In this document: positions 9,787-23,130 of the stretch, in pieces
Layout: each line of letters begins with the position of its first letter
How positions within the stretch are numbered: position 1 is the stretch's first letter
Source of the DNA: Rhyacophila brunnea
Lineage: Eukaryota > Arthropoda > Insecta > Trichoptera > Rhyacophilidae
Assembly: GCA_022495005.1 (NCBI GenBank)
Contig: JAGYXB010000018.1
Coordinates: 1,612,001-1,676,000 of the forward strand
DNA: 64,000 bases
Direction of reading: 5' to 3'
Position numbers and translations under genes: made by a program
Notes under the pieces: generated by a model
What the model saw: only the letters and a program-made list of their open reading frames with translations
What the model was told of the DNA's origin: nothing
The model's database searches: none

Positions 9787-12639
9787 TTTATTTTTGTGTG
9801 AAAAAATAAATTATGTGTTACATGTCACACGCCTAAAATACACTCTGATCTGCTTTTCCAAACGCGTTTTTTTTAAAAGTATAACTTCAAAAATAAGTAA
9901 GCTTAGTTTTGAGAACTGGTCACATAGAAAATGGGGGAAATTCACAAAGCGAAACAATATTAATTTCACCAAGCAAAATAATAGTAAGTCTATCTCTATG
10001 GTCACGTTTCAGATCTATCAATTACTAAATTATGATATCACATCACAGAACTTGTCGCTTTAATAGCCCCGTACCAATTAAATAGAATATAAGAGAATAA
10101 TATGGATTGATAATAATATATTTTTAAAGACATACAAAATACACATTATGCTCTATCTATATATTAATAATAATTATAACATTTTATCAAAATGATATTT
10201 TTTTTAAAAATGAGTTTGTCCATAGACTTATATAATACTAGTATTATCTGATTATAATATGTATAAACAATACTCATGTAGAATATTATTTTAATAATTA
10301 ATTTAACGGCGAAAAAGAGTAAAATATATTTTACGTCGATACACCTATTTATTTTCGAGTGTTATAATAATCTATTGATAAGTGGGAACTGTTTCTTTCT
10401 ATAGTGAAAATCTACTATTTGACAGTAAAGTTGTCGATCAGTAAGTTGTGAAACCATTCTTTTGTTTTTTCATATTTTTAAATGTTGTTGGCACTTTCTG
10501 AAAACTGTCTATTTAATTGTGCAAATATATATTCCCTTTTTTATGTAGGATGGTACAGTTTTTGTTTAGCTGTCTTCTTTAAAAGTTACAAGTGATTATA
10601 ATTTAAAATATTGTTTGCCATTACCAAATATTTGGTAACCTATCTTTTAGAATATTAAGACATAGATCTATGTCAAAAGAAGAAGATATAATGTCGTAAA
10701 AGAAAAAAAATCCTGTAATATTATGTGCAGTGATTGATTCATTACATACTTTCACACTAGTAACCTTTTGTTTGAAAGCTTCCATCCAAAACTATCCTAA
10801 CAAACAATCTGGCAGAGTAAATCAATTGAGTTATTACTACGTTGATATCTCAATAAAATTGTTAAAACAATGCAATATTTATACAGCGAGTAAATACGCT
10901 CAATAAGTTGTTCTATTTTATCGTCACAAGGGAAATAGCTTAAAAGCTCAGTCAATAGTTTGCTTCCTACAGGTAAAAGAATGTCCGTGAGCTTATTTGC
11001 CGAAAGCACAAACAATTATATTGAAGTAAGTGTATACTTACTATCTATATATCTACTTCCTTTATTGACAGTGGAAATATTTGTCCCTGGAAAGGAGAAT
11101 AATTAATTTTGAATCCCATAAGTTAGATTGTTAAGTAAACTTGGATGTATTTTAAACTTGGATATTATTGACGCAAGCATACCGACTGCGTAGTATTTTT
11201 AGGTACCTAAGTGGAAACATCCGTGAAATTCAAACAATCGCAGGGTTTCAAAGATACTTTTTCATATGAAAGAAGTTAACTTACGTTCGGTTACCATTAA
11301 CAAATTTATAAAGTAATACGTATTACTAATTACTAATGATACCTATAATCAATCCCCTACTGAAGACAAAATTGATTGATCGTCGATTTTTGGTTAGTAT
11401 TAAAAGCATAAAAATCTTCATAATACTTTTTGACGGGTGAAAAATAGTGAATTTTCATCATACAATAGAATAGAACAGACAAAACTGTTTAATAATTAAA
11501 AAAATACTTAAGAAGTATGTTACAGGTAATAAACAGAAACACGGTATACGTTAAGTTTATCTTAATTACAAGAAGAGTCGTTTTCCCCATAATTTGGTTA
11601 TTTGAGGGTTATATATTATTTCTGTCTACTATTCTGCTTTCTACTCATAAAATTATTCATGATCTGGGAACACTTGACTGATATTTGATGAAAAATTTAT
11701 GATCTATAAGAGTAGACGCGCTTATAATAAATTAGTTTTCTCTTGATATTGATTTCACTGATCAAAAAGATCTGACTTGCATTATTTTTGTTTTTTTACT
11801 TAACACTTATAAGCTGTCTGTTTTTAAACAATATACTGTTATATGGATTTTGAAAAGAAAATGGCAATAATTTAAAACATCAGTAGATTGTGTAGAAGTT
11901 TTGAAGTATTTCGAGGCTCCAGAAAAAAAACATTATGACCTCGTCTCAATGGTCTGCACCCTTTAGTTTGGAAAGCCTTTGCGGCCCTAATACATGTAAT
12001 AACACTTGTTATTATCAACATCTTTTTATTAATATTTTGTAAAACAAAATGTACTTACAATAATTATTTACTAATATGAAGCTGATGTATTTATACATAA
12101 TGTTTCGTATGTAAAAATAAAACATTCATGTAATAATATATTTCTACTTGTATAGAATTTGGAGTGGTTACATAGTATAATAATTTACGAGCTTTTTATT
12201 ATATAGTGGCTGTATTAAGTAAAACCATCACAGTTTTCATTTGAAAATCCCTGCATAATCGTTTCAAATTGGGGTACGTTTTGATCCCTCCTCAGGGGTG
12301 ATTTATGTGCGGGCCGTATGATTCAAGTGGCAAGCCAAGCCTTCGCAGAAGTACCTATCACAGTGAAATTACGCGGGTACAGGTGTATTCGAGGATAAAT
12401 TATTGCAAATATGGCATATTATTATGTTTTATATGCCGACCCTGCAAATAATCCGGGGAATAATACGCCATATTGTGAGTTCTCCTTGTGATGATATATT
12501 TTGTTTGATTTGGTGATTTGACACGCCTATTTGTATAGTAAAGCTACGACATAATTAGATTTTTTTAATTACATTATTTTTTATTTAATATTTTAATTTA
12601 TTTATTGGTGATATACATTCATTGAATATAACAACATAA
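9787..12639. other. Long AT-rich stretch
   Basis: No recognised genes. A less AT-rich patch at about 12265-12480 has no open frame beyond chance length. Frames at 9782-10063 and 10797-11015 are low-complexity. Confidence 0.45.
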
Positions 12640-13480
12640 ACATTACAGTAGAATGGGTATTTTTTAAGCCAAATAAAAATTGAAAAAAATAACAAAAAGT
12701 GACTTTTAATCAATTATTTTTTTTTATTAAAAAGATCTAATACAATTATGGCACTAATATTTATTTTGAAATTGATTTCAGGCATTTAGTTACCGCAGTT
12801 GTTCTTGGTAAAACGCATTCTCGACGTCAACTTTTAGGCCACTTTTTTGAGCATTGCTGGCATATCACGAATAACATTAACAATGTTGGTTTCCTAAGCG
12901 TCAATTGTTATTGGTTAATCACCATAAAGCAGTGACTTTACGTAGTCTTACAAGAAATAACCCAGATATGTCAAATCACAACGACTATGGAGGTCATTTC
13001 TTGAAATAAAATTATCACCAAATTTTGATTTCAATAGGTCAATGGTTACAATCGCCATATGGCAGGTCGCGCCATCCAATTGAAACCACATTTCTCATCA
13101 AATTAATGTCATTTTAATTTTTGTAAATATATAATAATATTTTATTTAAAAAAAAGATCATAGTCCAATAACGATCTCCATTACCCATTACGCGAGTTTT
13201 GATCACGTTTTTGGATAAATTAGATCTAATGATGCTACTATCGTGTAAACCGCACCAGACGACACATTTTTGTGGATGTAATGGACTTTGTAGGATCTCT
13301 TCTGGATTGGTCATCACAATTTTTCTAACTAACAATATCGTTAAGTTAACAATGAGCCTTATCACTGAACCACAATTTTGCGGTAAAATAATGTCTATAA
13401 GTTGTACAAATCGACGACTGGTTTTCAAAGTAAATTTGAATAATTTGGTAGCGTTTTTCAAGTGTGACTACTCATGATGA
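12640..13480 (-). pseudogene. mariner-like transposase relic
   Basis: Minus-strand relic of a Tc1/mariner-superfamily DDE transposase, which cuts and pastes its element at TA sites. Reading right to left: around 13400-13340 a broken frame gives LWFSDKAH, matching the FSDEAH block with the first catalytic Asp. The frame 13461-13114 gives EEILQSPLHPQKCVVWCGLH and NGDRYWTMI. From about 13098, FQLDGATCH carries the second catalytic Asp. Near 12970 the block normally read LTPLDYFL is LTYLGYFL, so the third Asp is replaced by Gly. A short deletion has also removed part of the NWPPRSCDLTP segment. At least two frameshifts and several stops are present. Clear TIRs were not found; a possible 3' end is near 12640-12660. 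Confidence 0.8.
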
Positions 13481-16400
13481 CTTGCCAGACTATACTGATT
13501 ATAAATGTAAAAAAAAGCACAGTCCTATAGCTAAGCTTCACATTCAACCCCTTTGTAAGTTCAATCTTATCAAAAAAATAATAATGGAAACATCTTAGAC
13601 AACATACAGAGCATTCTTTCTTATGAAGTCTGCCAATTGTTCAAGCATAACTTTCAAAAATACCCCAAACCCAAACAGCACGAGAACTTATTTACTTGAA
13701 AAACCTTTAAAGTTTTGACTGTTCCATAAAATGTTTGTTAAGCATGTAATTTATTTTAACTCTGGTCATAACGCAGAGGAAAAATAGAATGGACAATACA
13801 AATAAAAAAGAAATCTTATAAACTACTAACTACTAACTAATACCTTCTGGGGTTTTGCCGACATCTGTATCACCTGGTCTTATCACTGGGATTAGATTGC
13901 GATTTAAATTTAAATTACGTTTTCATTTCATAAACGTAAAGATTAAATTTACTAGATTACAATTATCTGAATTTTACCTAATCCCAAATTCCGGGAAGTC
14001 AGGCTCATGCATATCGAGATTCGCAAGCAATCGGCAGTCGAACCTAATTTATGTTTTGGCGGGTCTCAAGTATTGAGCATCTACATTCATATTTTATACA
14101 ATAATAATTTTTGTGTTTCGCTGGAAATAAAAACCGTTCTCCGCTGTCATTTTTGGACTCATCCAATAGCCTAAACAATAAGCATAGTATAAAATGTACT
14201 GAGCAAAATTCACAATTTTGCAATTTGAGATTATTTTAAACTTATTTAGGGGGATTTTTTTAAGCAACATATTTTGAAAAACCTTCCTATATTATTCTAT
14301 TTTTACAGAATAGAATCATTAAACACATAGTTAGTCCACAGTTCTGCTTACAATTATTATCCATAATATTATGATGTACGTACCTGTCTTGTCCACCATG
14401 ATGTGACATATCGCTACTGAAAGCAACAGTAAGCTAAGTCAAAAATACTAGTTTCAAGATAATTTAACTTTTTTGTGTGAAATATTATTTAACTATAATT
14501 ATTATGTTTATTTTGTTTTTATGCAGTTTATAGTAAATGATATTGGTCAAATTAATTATATACCATTATTAAAATTGGGTTATCTCAGTTATTCCACTGT
14601 TGTTTTGAAGTTACATGACAATTTTAACAGCGGCACTTTTTCTTTTAAATTGATATTACATTTTTCTTAAATCCCAGTGATTCATTATATAGGTTTATAG
14701 ATTTCAGCAATCGATTGTTATATTGTTGCTTTCAGGGAGCGAAATTAAGTTTTCCTTTTTGTACACATTTATATACAAGACACGACTGCACCTGGCATAT
14801 TGCACTCTATCAATTTGCGATAAAATACTGATTTTAGTCCCTCATGATAATTTAATATTGATTAATAAAACTTCTTTACTGATTTATATATTAATATCTA
14901 CTTTACTATGGAAACAGCATATTATTTAATATGCATACTTCCAACTTTAGAGCATCACACTGGTACGTAAGTAACGACCAATGTAAAAAATTGCTTTTAT
15001 AAATAATTATTCCCCACAGTTTCCTTAGGCTTCGCAGTGAATTTTTTAATTTTATTTTTTGAGTGTGTTGTTCGTAAAAATTTTGCGACGCATCAACCTT
15101 TTATGGGAAGAGTGAGTTATGTTTATGGACCACGTTTTTAATGTTCATTTATTTAACTCTGGGGAGATAAAGACATGGCCGTGAAAGTAAACACGGAGAG
15201 CTGTTATTGATTATAACATACCCGTCAACTAGTGTGTGGGTAGTTTTTATACTACCCATATCACGTAATTACCGACGTCTTATACCTAGTAATAATTGAA
15301 ATCCTTACTCAAGTTTTCTCTAATCCTGGAAGTAAATTGCGTAAACATATCACCGAACGATTGTAAAACTATTATTATCAAGAGAACTTAATACATTAAA
15401 AATAAGGTTGAGAATTTTTATTTTACTTAACTTGAGGTACGTATATTTTTAGGTATCTACCCATTATTTTGCACATGCATCATACAGATACCAAATTTAA
15501 AAGAAAAAATTGATTCCGCGTCAGATTTCTACGCCAGGCTACAAAACTTTGCTGTTCAAAAAGCAAATTATAAAATGTTAAGAGAAAAAAATATTTTAAA
15601 ACAGTAAATTCGTTGTACACTCTCCTATAAAATATCAGAAGTTTAAATACGATACGTAACTTTGCAAACTAACTTCTGATGTATTTTTAAATTCCGTGTT
15701 AATATATAAGTTTTCATATTTAATTTTTTAAACATGGCCAGATTATTAAAATTCATAGAAAGCATCAGGATTACTTCGATTAAAATGTTGACGCCCTTGC
15801 ACAAGAACTATTTACATAATATATATTTAAAAAAATCAAGAGTGAAAAGTTATTAAGTAATATGAATAAAACGTAAGCGAAAAAAAAATATTTATCTTTG
15901 TAATATTTTAATATATATTAATTAAGTATATAGATAATTAAGTGACAACAAAAAACATGTCGACTAATGAACAAGCACGTAGATTTAAATTTAATTAAAA
16001 TTATCATTAAATTTTATAATACCCATAAGGATGGTATTTTGATTAGTACTGTTGTGATAAAATACTCGTATATTTCCCCTGTATGCAAAAGACGTGTGTT
16101 TAAATCACATTTTATCCAAGATTTATGTAAGATCTTTAGAATTTGGAGTTGCACAATTGAGTACAATACTTCATTGCAGACCTGGCATATGCGTTGGATA
16201 TTGCAACTTGGCATAATAAAAACTTACACTTGCTTATATTATGGCGAATCGCAGAATTTTAATCACATTCTCCTGGAGCTAGCATACGGAAGTAACTAAG
16301 CATTATTCACACTCAAGAAAAAAAACTTTGCATCTAAAAAATGCACGTGCAATACAAAATGACAATACGGCCTAAAAAATGCTCTACAAACAACGGGTCA

Positions 16401-17021
16401 TTTGTTTTCAATGCTGTACTACCATCTGTTACCAGTGCTAATGTATATTACGACACATTGTGGCAAATTGCATACGTACAATTTACCGGATACGAACGTT
16501 GCACTGTGCTTTTCGTTTGTTATGCCACGATATCCGCATGACGTCTAAAACGCAGCGGGTGGTGAAGGTGAAAAATGCAAACCTAGATTAACGATATTCC
16601 TAAATAAAAATATAAGTTACATATGAGTTAATATATAACATATTTTTTATTTAAATATTACTTTGTATTTTCTAAAAAAGGGTTAAGTTCATTAACTTTA
16701 ATGTTCTTCATACATATGAGATATTGTTTTATAGTGGTAAACTAATAGCGTAATATAATGTTAGACTTTATTATCTTTATAAAGGGTTAAGCGATTTAGA
16801 CGACCTAACCCTGTAAAGCCTTTTATGAATATGTTATTTCCCCAGGAGAAAAAAATATATTATGTTTTATATTACGCATAATAGTGTATAAACATTTTTT
16901 TTCGAAGATTTTTCGAAGGTATTTTTTTTAATAACATTGCGTTTCATTTAATATTTAGAATGGACTTAATACACTATACTGTGATCCAAAGTTTATATGT
17001 GTTATATGACTGAGTATATAT
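13481..17021. other. Long AT-rich stretch
   Basis: Contains possible upstream debris of the mariner element (13481-13740) but no convincing protein motif. Frames of 60-110 codons (14473-14670, 14723-14929, 15967-16299, 16341-16541) show no domain, no codon bias and no splice signals that would support a gene. Confidence 0.4.
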
Positions 17022-17258
17022 CACTGGCGAAGGGTGGAGATAGCCTATCTCTATCCTTCGATAGGCAATTTTTTTTTGATTATCAGTTGTCTATTATGGA
17101 TTGATTTTGGCAGGGTTTTATTACTTTCTAAAAACTAACCTACACTATCTGCTTACTGTAGTCTTAGTTTAATGAAAACAAAATACGTATGACTGACAAA
17201 GTTTAGTGTGCCCTATTTATGTCGAATCTTAATAGCCTACGTCCACCCCTCGCCACTG
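17022..17258. mobile_element. hAT-like MITE
   Basis: 237 bp. Left end CACTGGCGAAGGGTGGA and right end, reverse-complemented, CAGTGGCGAGGGGTGGA, both continuing into A-GTAGGCTAT-like sequence. CA-x-TGGCG is a common hAT terminus. No matching 8-bp duplication is visible (GTATATAT on the left, GAGATGCT on the right), so it is old or one edge is eroded. About 45 bp from the right end recur at 48192-48239, which shows this is a dispersed family. Confidence 0.6.
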
Positions 17259-17448
17259 GAGATGCTTTCTATTTTATATAATACTTTCGAATTTATTATA
17301 GATTCTGCTTTTTTATCTTAAAAATATTATATTAACTCTAAATACTTTGATTAAGAAAAAAAAACCGATTACCAATAAGTAACGAAATTTAGAAAGCGTT
17401 TCAGCGGGTGTTGTAAAAACCAGGAGTCAATTTCGTCGCAATTACGCA

Positions 17449-17506
17449 TAGCATAGTGGTCCGTGCATATAGGCAGGTTAGAATCCTGATGGGTGTCAGA
17501 CTTTTT
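17449..17506 (+). repeat. Weak tRNA-like/SINE remnant
   Basis: A-box-like TAGCATAGTGG is followed by B-box-like GGTTAGAATCC. No cloverleaf can be drawn. Could be chance or an old SINE head. Confidence 0.3.
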
Positions 17507-20109
17507 GTAGTGGGTATATATTTCTCTTAATTAGTATTTAAGGTCTTAAACATGGGTATTGATGAATTTGAAATAATGTTTTCTATAATTAATTGAGGTA
17601 TTTATATTGACAGTTTTTGCGGGATATAAACGCATTGTAGATAAATATTCTCACAAATAAACCCAGTGAATAATAATTACTAACCCACACATCAAGTGTA
17701 TTTAGTTATCTCAACCTCTGTTTCTATACCATATACGATAGTATACGTACAGATGAGATATGACCACTGTCCATAAAGTAACAAGCCAAATTATAAAACT
17801 GTGTTATTTGTTTTCAATAAATATAATTATGCTCGTTAAGACTGGTAATAAAGCTTATGCTTATCTTAAAGAGATAAACTAACGGAAAAGTACCAAATTA
17901 CTCTACAATTATATTTTTAAGTTACTTTATCTTTTAAATTATGACATTTGAAAAAAGTGATCTTTTTTTACAAAATGATACTTATGAGAGTGATTTGTTT
18001 TGAAAATTGATCTACGACTAATTCGCAGTTTGGATAAATGAGATTATAGTGATTTTTGTATAAGTGTTTTTCCTAACACTGATAGCATTATTTTAGCATC
18101 GGTTTTTGTGCCTATAATATCATAATATTCAATGTTAATTATATAAAATATAAAAAATAAAATATACAATAGGACAAAAAACATACTTATCAATTTACTA
18201 TTATTATTTCATACATTATGCTAATGAGTTATAAGTGGCATGGTTAGTCATGTTGGAAACTACAAGAACTCGTTCCAGTTTTTACCCTTTTTCAGTGCGG
18301 CATTCAATAAATGTATTTGGATTTTTTACTCAGTCAAATACAGTTCTCTTGTCTATCAACCATCCATCCTTCCATTAAGGATGTTTTATCTGTCTATATT
18401 GAGTTGTGACACAGACAAAGAGAAAAACAGAGAGGATTAGCGATCAAATACTATATTATTATATTCATATTGGTATAAAAAGACACCAAGAGACCTGAAA
18501 TTTAAATTAAATGTTAATTATTTTCTGGGCCGATTACATTACCAACGAGGAGGTTTCCAGTCCTTTCAATACGGCAAGAAAATTTATAAACTGTATAATT
18601 TTGTCGTATTTTCCAGAAGGAGAAACATGATTTATAAAAATACATTCAGTACAAGGTTAACGGTGAATCCCGTTTTGAGAGGATAAACTACATAAAAACA
18701 TTTTTTTTTTAACTAGAGACAATTTTATAGTTAATATTTTTCATAAATTTAACTAAATATTTTTTGTATTCTCCATCAACATAATATAATATAAACATTA
18801 AAAATATTTTCCTTTAATTATATTGTTGGTACGTACAACGTATTTCAATTTTATCGTGCGTTACTATCTGACGCATAATAGAAATTATTGTACAGTGCTC
18901 TTTTTTTAAATACAATTCGAGGTGGTGTCAATACCTACCAACCATTTTCATATTAGAAAATTAATCCTATCGCCCTAGAGTACTTAATGGATTAAATTGT
19001 TATATAAACGATAATCAACTGTATTCGTTGTCAGTGTATATTTTCCATTGGTGAGTGCACATAGTACTGGGTCGAAAAAAATTACTAAAATGGAATTGTA
19101 CAAAACTCAACCCAATCAGAATTCATTTGAATAAATTTATATGTATATTTAAATTTATTGTTATAATATGTTTAATTAATTGAAGATAGATTTAAATGAC
19201 CAAAAATTGGAGCAACAGCCAGATAGATTTTTATTAGGTATATTTTTAATTTTATTATTTTTAAAAACTTGTGTAGGTATTGAAATATTTTAGAAAAATA
19301 TGTACGTAAATTTGTAGATAGAGTTTTAAATAAATATCCAGAAAAATGAAAAATCGACGCCAAGTTGTCGCTAAATATCCTAAATGACTTGGTCAACAGC
19401 GGTGGTAAATTAGCGCCAATTGTCCCTAAAGCAGTTATAAGAGAAAAGCGTAAATATTTGCAATTCAACCAAAAATGTATTGATTTTTACAATACATACT
19501 CTTTTGCCCTTTGTTTTTCTTTTAAACTCAATTAAATTCTATTATTATAATACTGAAAAAACACCCTCTATTGATTCTCATGTAAAAAGGGTTAACTCTC
19601 GTAAACACAAGGCACTTTCTCGTTATACATCATTAAGCTTACCTACGCATTCTTTTCTGCGTGCTCCACCTAAAAAACGTGCTTATCTTCTATTGAGAGA
19701 CCCGCATCAGTAGCGGGCTCTACACTTAGCATCCGGAGGGACTTAATCTAAATGAAATTGTTTTTGAAACCCTTTTTAGCGTTTTATTCTTTAGAACAAA
19801 AAGTCATAATTAAGAAAGATTCTGTAATACCAAGCAAAACAATAAAAAATGCATGTGGACTGCACGCGTGACAGGTTAGAAGAAATATTTTTTATGTTTT
19901 TAGGACAAGGTTTAACGTTTCCTTCATACATTGACATTCTTATTTATGATATAAATCTTAGCATATTATGTTGTATGACAAAAAAAGTTTACAACATTTT
20001 TATTTATTTAAGACTTAAACAAGATATCCTAAATAACCTAATTTCCCTGTTTTTACCCAGTATTGGGGTATAAAGCAAACATAGCATAGCGACACCTCTC
20101 TCTTTTCAG
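17507..20109. other. AT-rich stretch without recognised features
   Basis: At 19570-19740 a frame with fairly balanced amino-acid use (77 codons, basic, ending at 19713) is followed by a short hairpin (GACCCGC/GCGGGCTC) and CCGGAGGG. I do not recognise it; LINE debris is possible. The rest is empty. Confidence 0.35.
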
Positions 20110-20187
20110 GAGGTTGTGCCACAAGGATACGCAGTATTGCACTCTCTGACAGGAACCGGAACACAATGTCCCTGCAACGTGAAGTGA
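20110..20187 (+). other. Candidate terminal coding exon (weak)
   Basis: A pyrimidine-rich tract ending CTCTCTCTTTTCAG at 20109 is a good 3' splice site. The frame beginning directly after it reads 25 codons (EVVPQGYAVLHSLTGTG..., ending CPCNVK) to TGA at 20187, with third-position G/C use unlike the surrounding AT-rich DNA. No strong poly(A) signal follows at close range. Without an upstream exon this remains speculative. It could also be part of an unrecognised transposon. Confidence 0.2.
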
Positions 20188-22706
20188 CTCTTCGTGATTA
20201 TTTCATTCACTGAGGGCTGCTGTATCCGCTTAAATGTTTGTAATGCGGTCGTACCAATGTACCCATAAGATTAACCTAAAAATTTAAAAGTAGTAGTTAT
20301 TTAAAAGAAGTCATCAGTCAATTTATTTGAATGTGATTAAATTAAATTTGAAATTATGCATAATTATAATATCACATTGGGTATAAATTGATTGAATTTA
20401 CCATATTTATTAAATAACATTTTAGGTAAAAATGTGGAAGGTAATATCTTTTTATGTTGGTATAAATCTATTTAATTTGTTTTTATGTATAGGAGATTCC
20501 ATTATGCAAAAAAATCTTTTATCCGTCCATTTGTTGATGGAATTTAAATATACCTCTGATATAAAGTAGATATAATTATAATTATTAATATCTTCCCTTA
20601 TGAGACTAAAATCAGTATCTTAATTTTAATTGATTTAAACACTCGCCCGTTTTAACTCGTTTAAATTCAGGCAAAGATTTTTATGGGATTTTACTAATAA
20701 GCTGTCTGAAGCATTTGACATTATATGATTATTTTTTTAGTCAAACGTAAATAATTTTTATCCCTAAAAATAACCAAAAAGTCCAATTCTCTAAATAAAT
20801 GACATGTGTACAAAATTATTGAACAGATTTAAACAACGTACCTGCAACATAATTTTTCCAATAAATTGTTGTGCGTCACTAACTTAAGTCAATAACAGTT
20901 TTCGTTCCATGAAATCATGAATCATGAATCCCTAACTAATTTTTGACGAAGTAAGTTCTTACCACCTAATCATAAAATAATTATTTTTACAACGAAAATG
21001 ACTGAAAAAATCTGCATAGTATTAACACTAGATTGCTATAAAACCTCAGTTTATAGTTATGACATATGTATTACATTTTTATTATTTGTTATTTAGCATG
21101 GAAATATGTCGCATTACATATATTAATAATCTCCGTGATTGTTACAAATGGAGCTTGAAGGTAGCTGGCATTTATAAGACACTAATAAGAAGAATATTAT
21201 AAAGTAGAAATTGGAGAATATTAAAATTATTATCAATGAGCGTAATATTAATGATGCTTTTTATTTAAGAACATAAATTATTATTGTTATAATATAAATC
21301 CAGCCAAGAGTATTTTAATCAAAAAAGCACAGAATGGAAGTTTTACCCTCAGCTTTATGACGGACAAAATTAGCAACGTCAGTCGTTTACTTAAATTAAT
21401 AACTAGCTTAATTATATAGTATATGTTTTATAGATAGAATAAAAATCTTATTTATTTTAGAAAATGGAAAGTATTTTAGATTTTAGTACACCACTAGTAT
21501 TAATAACAAAGAGGTTAAAAGTCAAAACTTTACTGTGAAAAAAATACAGTTTGAAAAACGACTCATTTTTGTGGGACGCGATTTTCTTTTTTAATTGCTC
21601 CAACAATGGGGCAATTAAGATTAAGAAAAAGAAAAAACGCTTTTATATGAAGCCTGAAACGTAAAAAAATATCTTAAGCATGCTGAGTGAAAAATGAAAT
21701 AGACGATTACACTATAACAGTTATGAAAATTCAAATTTATAATATTTCCCGAAATTTTCATCTCAATGTGGCTTTACGGTTGTCAGGTAAATAAATACCT
21801 GTCGGGAAATTTACTATTTTTATCACTACCGGGTTAACGAGTTAACGACTTACTTCGGTCTTTAATAATCAAGTCATTCATGTCAAAATTTTGCGCGTAA
21901 CTAAATGATTTATTTTGAAATAAATTAAAAACTTCATAAAGTTTATTTGACAAGATCTTTTCTTTAAAAGGATGTAATAATATTAACGTAATTAAAAAAA
22001 ACTGTCTTGAATTTTCTAATATATTTTTTTGATTGATTGTTAGATAGTTTCTATTTCATCGTATTTCATGTAGACGTTTTATATATAAATTGTCGTTGAT
22101 ATATTATACCTTATAAAGCGGTTCTGAATAATGATTGGATGTTCGTGTTGAATCCCTGTCGGAGAAATTTTAAAGCCTAAATTTAATATGATGATTTATG
22201 TAAGATTTTGGCTATCAAACCTCTGGTAAAGTCTGGCCACTAGGGCAATATGTTAGTGATGGTAATAAAAGCATAAATTGTCATAAAATAAACGTTATTT
22301 GAAATTATAATTGCTTTTGAACAAAGTTGTCACAAATCATTTTAAATTTAGAACAAAAATGATATAATATTATTTGTGGTTAAATATTGACCAGAACGAT
22401 ATAATTATTTAAGGTTCAGACATTGTTTTTAATAATAAAAAATAAAATAGCAAAGATGGGTTTTAGAACATTCTTGTAAACAATTCTTCGCGCAGAATTC
22501 TCTGTATCTCTCTTACCCTTCTGGAATATTCTTCGCCTTACTAACGTGTCCAGAATTATTACATCTATGATAATATTTACATAATAATATTAATAAACTT
22601 GCACGGGTTGCACAACAGTATTGGTACATATAATTAAACATTTTTAATAGAAAAAAACAACTTTTTCATAACAACAAACAAAATTATTTATAGAAACCTT
22701 ACTATT
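20188..22706. other. AT-rich stretch without recognised features
   Basis: No coding or repeat signal beyond simple A/T runs and short chance palindromes. Confidence 0.45.
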
Positions 22707-23130
22707 AAGACGTTGCTCCGACCAAAACTAACGTATGGGTCAAAGTATTTGTATCTCACCAAGGCCGATAAGCGTAAAATGGATGGATTCGAGACGAAGG
22801 TGCTGCGTATGGTATATAGGCCCATACTACAAAAAGAAGAATGGCGTATTTGGCATAACCTGGATCTCTTTAACCTATTCTAAGAAAAATGTGTCTGTGC
22901 ATTCATTAAAATTAGTAGAGTCTGAGTAGGACTCCATGAAGCAAAAATAGACGGTATTTAACTGCAGAAGGGAATCGTGGAAATTGTACCTTGGCGGTCG
23001 GAGGTCGACTAACAGATCCAGACTCCGGTGGTTGGACGGTGTAAAGTAAAAACGGTGTTAAGTAAAAAGTTAAAGCGCAGGCACATGAAAGACACTTTCC
23101 CGGGATTCAAGGAGATGGTGATATTTTTTT
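22707..23130 (+). pseudogene. LINE ORF2 C-terminal relic
   Basis: From 22710 the frame reads LLRPKLTYGSKYLYLTKADK, then KMDGFETKVLRMVY and EEWRIWHNLDL. These match the thumb/C-terminal part of animal LINE reverse transcriptases (pattern LTYGSETWTLTKADERKL...FERKVLRRIYGP). The frame is lost near 22885. Later pieces in other frames recall the usual FIKxxRL (about 22905-22930) and RWLDGV (about 23024-23042) blocks. Several frameshifts and stops; no RT active site present. Confidence 0.7.
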
